From DATDDB01 sp041490205 (GTDB lineage: Bacteria > Pseudomonadota > Gammaproteobacteria > Burkholderiales > Gallionellaceae): a DNA stretch of 9,331 nucleotides. Below the pieces are notes generated by a model. That model searched no databases, was not told the origin of the DNA, and saw nothing but the letters and a program-made list of their open reading frames with translations. Position 1 is the first letter of the stretch. Each line of letters begins with the position of its first letter. Of the stretch, positions 5,393 through 9,331 are shown piece by piece. The DNA is taken from positions 1 to 9,331 of the forward strand of contig JBGPSQ010000106.1 in the NCBI GenBank assembly GCA_041490205.1. The letters run 5' to 3'. The position numbers and the translations under genes are program-made.

Positions 5393-5563
5393 TGAACCAA
5401 CCAGGCAGATTAGCCACGGATTAACACGGATGCACACGGATATAGGCGAACCTTGCACCGGTCAGCGCGGCATTCCAGGTGCGGTTGGCCTACGTACCGT
5501 TGTACGGATTTTATCCGTGTCTATCGGTGTTCATCCGTGGCTAGTGGCGAGTTTTTGGTTCAG
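5392..5563. repeat. Inverted-repeat element, copy 2 (ACGGAT-phased arms)
   Basis: The core runs 5411-5543 (133 bp). Its left arm begins TAGCCACGGATTAACACGGA, with ACGGAT at 5416, 5426 and 5436. Its right arm has ATCCGT at 5513 and 5533, with ATCGGT at 5523. The first 30 bases of the left arm equal copy 1 at 2185. Centres differ in sequence and length (133 against 106 bp overall). An outer inverted repeat, CTGAACCAA (5392-5400) and TTGGTTCAG (5555-5563), extends the dyad to 172 bp and abuts the REP-like pair. Like copy 1, it lies in a convergent gap (small basic gene and GGDEF gene). Confidence 0.83.
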
Positions 5564-5612
5564 CCGTCCGCACGAACCGGACTCTGTCGTGTAATGCCGG
5601 GGTTTTGAAGTC

Positions 5613-7139
5613 CTACTTCACTTCCGCCTGCAATGCCGGATGGTAGATCTTCACGTTGTTGCGGCCATTCTTCTTGGCGTGATACATGGCGGTGTCCGCG
5701 CTCTTCACCAGCAGCCGCTCCTCCTCTCCATGGTCGGGGAAAAGCGCCACCCCTATGCTGCCGCCGATCTTGAGCTTGTGCCCGGCCAGCAGGAAGGGCC
5801 GGTTGAGCGCATCGAGTATTTTTGCACCCACCACCTGCGCATCCTTTTCCGATTCCACGGCGGGCAGCAGCACGACGAATTCATCGCCGCCCACGCGCGC
5901 GGCGGTGTCCGATTCGCGCAGGCATTCCTGGATGCGCAGCGCCACATCCTTGAGCAGCAAGTCGCCCACGCTGTGTCCGTAGGTGTCGTTCACCGGCTTG
6001 AACTTATCCAGGTCGATGAACATCAGCGCCAGCCGCGCGCCGTTGCGCTGGGCGGCGGCCAGGGCGAGCTTCAGCCTATCGTCGAACAGCGCGCGGTTGG
6101 GCAGGTGGGTAAGGTTGTCGTATTGCGCCATGCGCTGCATATGCTCCTCGACATCCTTGCGCTCGGTGATGTCGGTGGAAATGCCGCACAGCGCATAGAT
6201 GCCGCCGTCATCGCGGCGCAGCGGAATCTTCACCGTCAGGAAAACCTGCGTCAGGCCGGTGAGCATGTTGGTCAGCGTCTCCTCTGCTTCCAGCGGCTCG
6301 CCCTCGCTCAGCACGCGCAGTTCGTCCTCGCGCATGGCGGCGGCGGTGCCCGCATCGAAAAACTTGCTGTCGTCGTAGCCCACGATCTCTTCCAGGGGTG
6401 CGGCAAAGCGCTCGCGCAGCAGCTTGTTGGCAAAAAGATAGCGCCCCTGCGGGTCCTTCATGTAGATGTGGGCGCTGACGTTTTCCAGGATGTCGGAAAG
6501 CATCTGCTCGCTTTCCTTGAGCGAGCGGTCGGAATGCGAGCGCCCCAGCGCGATCTCCGCCAGGTTCGCCGCCTGCTCGACGAGGCGTATTTCTTCATTG
6601 CCGGGCTGATGCGCCTCGCGATGATAGACGGCCACCACGCCCAGCACCCGGCCTGAAGCGAACCGGATCACGTCCGCCCAGCAGGCATGCAGCCCGGCCT
6701 GGGCCGCCACCTCCTTATAGTCCGCCCAGTAGGGGTGGGATGAAATATCCTCGACGATCACGCGCTGCCCGGTGAAGGCCGCCGTGCCGAATGAGCCCAC
6801 GCCCATGCCGATCTCCGCGCCATCGAGCGCATCGTTATAGAAATCCGGCAGGCTGGGCGCGGCACCCGTGTAAAGATGCTTCCCGTCGCCATCCAGCAGG
6901 AGAATGCTGCACAGCAGATCGGGCCGCTCATGCTCCACCCTGCGCACGATGGCCTCCAGAATTTGCGCATGCGGCGCGCCCCGGCCCAGCAGCTCCAGCA
7001 CATGATTGCGGGTTTTCTCGCGCTGCTCGGACTGCATGCGGGAGGCAGAGTCGCGCGCCAGCATGCGCCGCATGCGCACGATGTAGAGGATGGCGCCGGC
7101 AAAACCGGCCATCAGCAGCAATAAGAAAAATATCAGCAA
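5613..7139 (-). CDS. Membrane-anchored GAF-PAS-GGDEF diguanylate cyclase
   Basis: 508 aa. One N-terminal membrane span (residues 1-21) with a basic cytoplasmic edge 'VRMRRM' is followed by a short helix, a GAF-like domain (about 45-200; 'GVGSFGTAAFTGQRVIVEDI', 'VLGVVAVYH'), a PAS domain (about 207-327; ends 'CGISTDITERKDVEEH'), and a full GGDEF domain (about 335-500). The active site is canonical: 'FIDLDKFKPVNDTYGHSVGD' (374-393) and 'ARVGGDEFVVLLP' (414-426). An inhibitory I-site RxxD is present as R408-E-S-D411, five residues before GGDEF, so the enzyme should make c-di-GMP from GTP and be product-inhibited. GAF/PAS probably sense small ligands or redox state (unknown). No TTG-free alternative start exists nearby except ATG 7112, which would cut the membrane span; TTG 7139 has a strong ribosome-binding site. 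Lone gene. Confidence 0.93.
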   Translation of the reverse strand: MLIFFLLLLMAGFAGAILYIVRMRRMLARDSASRMQSEQREKTRNHVLELLGRGAPHAQILEAIVRRVEHERPDLLCSILLLDGDGKHLYTGAAPSLPDFYNDALDGAEIGMGVGSFGTAAFTGQRVIVEDISSHPYWADYKEVAAQAGLHACWADVIRFASGRVLGVVAVYHREAHQPGNEEIRLVEQAANLAEIALGRSHSDRSLKESEQMLSDILENVSAHIYMKDPQGRYLFANKLLRERFAAPLEEIVGYDDSKFFDAGTAAAMREDELRVLSEGEPLEAEETLTNMLTGLTQVFLTVKIPLRRDDGGIYALCGISTDITERKDVEEHMQRMAQYDNLTHLPNRALFDDRLKLALAAAQRNGARLALMFIDLDKFKPVNDTYGHSVGDLLLKDVALRIQECLRESDTAARVGGDEFVVLLPAVESEKDAQVVGAKILDALNRPFLLAGHKLKIGGSIGVALFPDHGEEERLLVKSADTAMYHAKKNGRNNVKIYHPALQAEVK

Positions 7140-7145
7140 TGCATA

Positions 7146-7152
7146 CCCTCCC
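7146..7152 (-). promoter_or_regulatory. Ribosome-binding site fixing the TTG start of the GGDEF gene
   Basis: GGGAGGG on the minus strand lies 6 bases before TTG 7139. A closer ATG (7144) sits between them, out of frame, and would read Met-His-Cys-stop, with its TGA overlapping the second codon of the main frame. The membrane-span codons directly follow the TTG, supporting it as the real start. Confidence 0.65.
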
Positions 7153-7248
7153 GCAGATTGCCTACAGCTACTTCATGAAGTACGGCTCAGTTTCGTAGAT
7201 ACCGCCGCACTGATCAACTGACTTCCGCATAATTTGCTTTGGGGTTTC

Positions 7249-7317
7249 GTAGGTCGGGCTACGCCCGACGCCCTCCATTTTGATGACCGCGTGTGCAGGC
7301 GAAACCTGCCCACCCTA
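7249..7317. repeat. REP-like hairpin pair
   Basis: Left copy: GTAG (7249-7252), then GTCGGGC-TAC-GCCCGAC (7253-7269). Right copy, opposite orientation: GCAGG (7295-7299) with CCTGC (7305-7309), followed by CCACCCTAAA; read on the minus strand this is TTAG then GGTGGGCAGG and a short stem, a degenerate version of the GTAG-headed layout. The minus-strand TAG of this head (7315-7317) is the stop codon of the neighbouring 88-aa protein. Confidence 0.65.
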
Positions 7318-7581
7318 AACTTGCTGGTTACTTGTAACGGTAATTTGGTAAGTGCCATCCGACTGCCGAGGACTGAATCGGTACGCCGTAATCTCAAGCT
7401 GATCCCATTCTTGAGTAACCGCAAGAAGCACGCGCGCCAGGTGAATTGCTTGCTCACGAGTCAAGCGAACGCTGACGGTCTTTAAGTCCTCAAGTGTTTT
7501 TTTCGAGTCTTCCACCGGATAAACCCGAAGACAGCGAACATTTGGATCGATTGAAATGGATGCTGCTGACTCACGCGACAT
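7315..7581 (-). CDS. Hypothetical 88-aa protein
   Basis: I do not recognise the family. From ATG 7581 the protein is soluble, without a signal peptide or cysteine clusters (one Cys near residue 17). It has a mixed N-terminal part ('NVRCLRVYPVED'), a helix-like stretch 'VSVRLTREQAIHLARVLLAVTQEWD' (roughly 36-60), and a beta-like end 'LEITAYRF...TYQITVTS'. GGGGGA sits 4 bases before ATG 7581 and supports it over the in-frame TTG at 7593. Base composition is more AT-rich than flanking genes. REP-like hairpins lie on both sides, and the stop codon lies in one of them, hinting at an acquired or rearranged segment. Composition and start site make it a likely real gene. Confidence 0.62.
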   Translation of the reverse strand: MSRESAASISIDPNVRCLRVYPVEDSKKTLEDLKTVSVRLTREQAIHLARVLLAVTQEWDQLEITAYRFSPRQSDGTYQITVTSNQQV

Positions 7582-7608
7582 AATGTCCCCCAACCCATCT
7601 TAGGTTCT

Positions 7609-7676
7609 GTGGGGCGCGTATCACGCGCCAGCCCCATGCTTTTCCCTAAATGCAGCGCGTGGTACGCGCCCTGCAT
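7609..7676. repeat. REP-like hairpin pair, inverted
   Basis: Copy A: GTGG (7609-7612), then GGCGCGT-ATC-ACGCGCC (7613-7629). Copy B, opposite orientation: ATGCAG-CGCGT (7650-7660), GGT, ACGCG-CC-CTGCAT (7664-7676). On the minus strand copy B reads GCAG, then GGCGCGTACCACGCGC. The two share 14 of 16 stem/loop positions and have heads one base off GTAG. A third relative is at 8477-8497. They lie in the 215-bp gap between the divergent 88-aa gene and the toxin-antitoxin operon. Confidence 0.7.
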
Positions 7677-7753
7677 CGCTACACTCGCGTAAAATCACAT
7701 CCCCACTATACCCGCGCAAATGCCGAAAATCCACGACCCAGCGTGACCAAGGA

Positions 7754-7774
7754 TACACCCATTGGGTGTAAAAT
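7754..7774 (+). promoter_or_regulatory. Palindromic operator abutting the -10 of the toxin-antitoxin operon
   Basis: TACACCCA-T-TGGGTGTA (7754-7770) is a perfect 8-bp-arm dyad. Its last two bases are the first two of TAAAAT (7769-7774; 5/6 match to the -10 consensus). No strong -35 is seen. Transcription would start near 7781, about 28 nt before the antitoxin ATG. A dyad in the spacer is where a toxin-antitoxin autorepressor normally binds, so antitoxin autoregulation is a good inference. Confidence 0.6.
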
Positions 7775-7808
7775 GGCCCCTGCCCGCACCCACGCAAGGA
7801 GCCATGCC

Positions 7809-8039
7809 ATGAAACACCTGAATCGCATCACCGCCGATCCCGCCGTTATGGGCGGCAAGCCGTGTATTCGCGGGCAACGCGTGACCGTGGGCATGCTCAC
7901 CGGGCTGGTCGCCAGCGGCAAGAGCATTCCGCAGATTCTTGCCTTGTACCCTTATCTCGAAGCAGAGGACATTACGCAGGCATTGCGCTACGCCGCATGG
8001 CGCGCAGAGGAAATTGATCTGCCGTTAACCCCCGCATGA
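7809..8039 (+). CDS. DUF433 family antitoxin (VapB45-like)
   Basis: 76 aa. The DUF433 signature is clear: 'ITADPAVMGGKPCIRGQRVTVGMLTGLVASGKSIPQILALYPYLEAEDITQALRYAA' spans residues 7-63, with the conserved GGKPCIRGxRVTV core and an HTH-like 'IPQILALYPYLEAEDITQAL'. In this family the N-terminal part forms a winged-helix-like DNA-binding fold and pairs with a PIN-like toxin encoded next door. AAGGAG (7796-7801) lies 7 bases before ATG 7809 and rules out longer in-frame starts back to 7650. The stop overlaps the toxin start by 4 bp (ATGA), giving translational coupling with antitoxin first. A palindrome at its promoter suggests autoregulation. Confidence 0.93.
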   Translation: MKHLNRITADPAVMGGKPCIRGQRVTVGMLTGLVASGKSIPQILALYPYLEAEDITQALRYAAWRAEEIDLPLTPA

Positions 8040-8419
8040 CCCTGCGCCTGCTGATAGACATGAACCTCTCGCCCTCGTGGGTGGATGTTTTACGCGAGGC
8101 TGGTTTTGAGGCGGTGCATTGGTTCAACATCGGCGCACACAACGCACCGGACAGTGAGCTTTTTTCCTGGGCGAGGGAAAACGGGTACATCGTTTTTACC
8201 CACGACCTCGATTTCGGCGCTTTGCTGGCCGCGACCCGCGCCGAGTCCCCCAGCGTTTTCCAGATACGCACCGATGATGTCAGCCCCGATGCGCTTGCGC
8301 CGCGCGCCATTGAATTGTTGAATCGCTTTACCCCGCAGCTCTCGGCTGGCGCTCTGGTTGTGGTGGATGAAATGCGCGAGCGTGTCAGGATATTACCGCT
8401 GGGCAGCAGTCAGCCATAG
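8036..8419 (+). CDS. DUF5615 PIN-like toxin (VapC45-like)
   Basis: 127 aa, normal length for the family. Motifs: 'LLIDMNLSPSWVDVLREAGFEAVHW' (5-29; D8, N10), 'NAPDSELFSWARENGYIVFTHDLDFG' (36-61; D39, E41, D57, D59) and a hydrophobic C-terminal strand 'GALVVVDEMRERVRILPL' (105-122). The acidic residues match the metal-binding set of the Mut7-C/PIN-like clan, so RNase activity is expected, restrained by the DUF433 partner. The RNA target of these toxins is not known to me. Start ATG 8036 overlaps the antitoxin TGA; no separate ribosome-binding site is needed. All acidic residues are intact, so the toxin looks functional. No third gene follows before a REP-like hairpin at 8477. Confidence 0.92.
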   Translation: MTLRLLIDMNLSPSWVDVLREAGFEAVHWFNIGAHNAPDSELFSWARENGYIVFTHDLDFGALLAATRAESPSVFQIRTDDVSPDALAPRAIELLNRFTPQLSAGALVVVDEMRERVRILPLGSSQP

Positions 8420-8476
8420 CAAGGATAGCTTATTCCTGAATACTCGGATCACTCGTCCGCGTCCGCCGAAGCAAGC

Positions 8477-8497
8477 GTAGGGTGCGTACCACGCACC
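8477..8497 (+). repeat. Single REP-like hairpin
   Basis: GTAG (8477-8480), then GGTGCGT-ACC-ACGCACC (8481-8497), followed by AGCCC. The stem resembles the pair at 7609-7676 (same AYC loop, GCGT/ACGC core, trailing AGCCC), so these three are probably one repeat family. It lies between the end of the toxin gene and the convergent LprI-like gene, and its dyad could help stop transcription from both. Confidence 0.72.
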
Positions 8498-8524
8498 AGC
8501 CCGGCTTTATAAACGGGGTGTGAA

Positions 8525-8869
8525 TTAGCGCCCTCGCCCAGATTCCATTGCATTTCGCGCTGGCTGGCTGCCGGACGAATCAAGCTCCTTTACCCGCCGC
8601 GAGTATGCGCTCTTAAGGCAGGCCACGCTATCGCAATGATTTTCGGTATCGTCCAGCCACTCGCGTTGCTGTTTTTTGACCGCTTCCGGATCGCTCGCTG
8701 TCTTAAGGGCGCGGGCATAGGCGGCGGCCAATTCCTCGTCTGCCCTGGAAAGCTCGGCATCGCTGCAGATCATTTGCTCCATTTTCGTGGCCGCGATGTC
8801 GCAATCGAAGCTTGCCGCAAGGGCGGGCAGCGGCATGAGCGCAAGCAATAGAACCGTCAGCTTCTTCAT
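8525..8869 (-). CDS. LprI/DUF1311-like periplasmic protein
   Basis: 114 aa. A signal peptide covers about residues 1-19 (KK start, hydrophobic core, 'ALA' before the probable cut); there is no lipobox cysteine. The mature part fits the LprI N-terminal domain (PF07007, formerly DUF1311): 'FDCDIAATKMEQMICSDAELSRADEELAAAYARAL' (21-55), 'QQREWLDD' (67-74), 'CDSVACLKSAYSRRVKEL' (79-96). Four cysteines (23, 35, 79, 84) should form two disulfides. The founding member was described as a lysozyme inhibitor; for most proteobacterial members the function is unproven. GGAGAGGTGAG directly before the ATG supplies the ribosome-binding site. The last 18 residues are polar and outside the domain. It lies 63 bp after the TMEM175-like gene on the same strand and could be co-transcribed. 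Confidence 0.85.
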   Translation of the reverse strand: MKKLTVLLLALMPLPALAASFDCDIAATKMEQMICSDAELSRADEELAAAYARALKTASDPEAVKKQQREWLDDTENHCDSVACLKSAYSRRVKELDSSGSQPARNAMESGRGR

Positions 8870-8932
8870 CTCACCTCTCCTCGTAACAAAGGGCGCATGA
8901 CCGGCGCCGCGATTTCATTCGGGCCCGGCTTC

Positions 8933-9331
8933 TCATTCATCCAAGGCCCGCTCGATGCGCCTATCCGGGATCAGCCACATGATGGCGACCGCGACATACA
9001 GGGCGCCCGCCACCCACTCTTGCCAGAAGGCCGCCGGAATCGCGACGGCATACATCAGCATGGAGCCCTTGCCCTTGAAGTCACGCCCCACCGCCCGGGC
9101 GAGCAGGGCATCCTTGCCGCCGCTGGCCGAGATGATGCAATTCTGCAATATCCAGTAAGCCACCGCCGCCATGAACAGCACCACCCCATACAGCGCGACC
9201 GGCAGGGCGGCAAAATGGTTTTCACCCATCCAGCCGGTCACGAAGGGCACCAGCGAAAGCCAGAACAGCAGGTGCAGGTTCGCCCACAGCACGCGGCCGC
9301 TGACATGCTGCACGGTATGCAGCATGTGATG
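8933..9331 (-). CDS. TMEM175/DUF1211 family potassium channel (partial, N-terminus outside)
   Basis: The frame is open to the right edge and begins 'HHMLHTV', which matches the middle of the family pattern (…NHHxML/F…); the first Met here is internal, so roughly the first third, including the TM1 FSxxD filter region, is missing. Visible segments: 'VLWANLHLLFWLSLVPFVTGW' (about window residues 14-34), 'ALPVALYGVVLFMAAVAYWILQNCII' (42-67) and a C-terminal hydrophobic region 'GSMLMYAVAIPAAFWQEWVAGALYVAVAIMWLIP', ending 'DRRIERALDE'. Bacterial members are small inner-membrane K+-permeable channels forming tetramers. The 'LWANLHLLFWLSLVPF' wording is highly typical. The protein is followed after 63 bp by the LprI-like gene. 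Confidence 0.88.
   Translation of the reverse strand, partial: HHMLHTVQHVSGRVLWANLHLLFWLSLVPFVTGWMGENHFAALPVALYGVVLFMAAVAYWILQNCIISASGGKDALLARAVGRDFKGKGSMLMYAVAIPAAFWQEWVAGALYVAVAIMWLIPDRRIERALDE

Larger units (their letters stand above)
5193..5612. other. Gene-free 420-bp convergent gap made of stacked dyads
   Basis: No believable gene; a 78-codon open frame at 5358-5594 is built from repeat sequence and has no ribosome-binding site. In order the gap holds the 5217-5241 hairpin, the GTAG-headed pair (5305-5392), the ACGGAT element with its outer arms (5392-5563), and a small hairpin GTCCG/CGGAC (5566-5570, 5578-5582) near the end of the GGDEF gene. Confidence 0.8.

Noticed and set aside
5358..5594. 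78-codon plus-strand open frame
   Set aside because: It is composed almost entirely of the REP-like and ACGGAT repeat sequences, so the open frame is incidental.
5640..6656. Long 338-codon open frame on the plus strand opposite the GGDEF gene
   Set aside because: It is the antisense shadow of a GC-rich gene with full GAF-PAS-GGDEF motifs; its translation is His/Gln/Ala-rich with no recognisable motif.
7650..7808. Possible N-terminal extension of the DUF433 antitoxin
   Set aside because: It would include a REP-like hairpin, the operator and the promoter; AAGGAG at 7796-7801 points to ATG 7809, where the family similarity begins.

Overview
The window is GC-rich, densely coding bacterial chromosome. 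The gene families (an RhlE-type helicase, membrane HD-GYP and GGDEF proteins, secreted RNase T2, a TMEM175-type channel) and the strong Shine-Dalgarno sites fit a Gram-negative proteobacterium. Codon use and the many small intergenic repeats suggest a freshwater betaproteobacterium of the Nitrosomonadales/Gallionella kind, but that is inference; no rRNA or marker gene is present to settle it.

Layout. 1-712 is the 3' part of an RhlE-like DEAD-box RNA helicase (+), followed by a five-copy 16-bp tandem repeat. 934-2166 is a membrane-anchored HD-GYP c-di-GMP phosphodiesterase (+). A 106-bp inverted repeat separates it from a convergent secreted RNase T2 (2336-3055, -). Upstream of that lies a Mut7-C/PIN-like nuclease with a zinc-ribbon tail (3358-3858, -). 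4066-4395 is a small DUF4870 membrane protein (+), with a clear terminator facing a WCGPC thioredoxin (4478-4876, -). A gap carrying three consecutive hairpins separates the thioredoxin from a divergent 48-aa very basic protein (5046-5192, +). 5193-5612 is a 420-bp gene-free convergent gap packed with inverted repeats, including a second copy of the 2185-2290 element. 5613-7139 is a GAF-PAS-GGDEF diguanylate cyclase (-, TTG start). 7249-8497 is an accessory-looking stretch bounded and divided by REP-like hairpins: an unrecognised 88-aa protein (-) and a DUF433/DUF5615 (VapBC45-type) toxin-antitoxin pair (+) with a palindrome abutting its promoter. The window ends with an LprI/DUF1311-like periplasmic protein (8525-8869, -) and a TMEM175/DUF1211 channel cut by the window edge (8933-9331, -).

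How the genes relate. Most are single-gene units of alternating strand; only the toxin-antitoxin pair is a tight operon. The HD-GYP and GGDEF proteins are opposite enzymes of c-di-GMP turnover, but they are 3.4 kb apart on opposite strands and share no visible regulation. The RNase T2, Mut7-C and DUF5615 proteins are all probable RNA-acting nucleases; the last two share the same PIN-like Mut7-C fold.

The most interesting layer is intergenic: (i) a dyad element with 10-bp-phased ACGGAT motifs, found twice, each time in a convergent gap; (ii) several REP-like hairpins with different stems but a common GTAG-type head, and no RAYT transposase in view; (iii) the 16-bp tandem array after rhlE; (iv) the three-hairpin leader region of the 48-aa basic protein. 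No convincing new defence system, CRISPR array, tRNA or rRNA was found.
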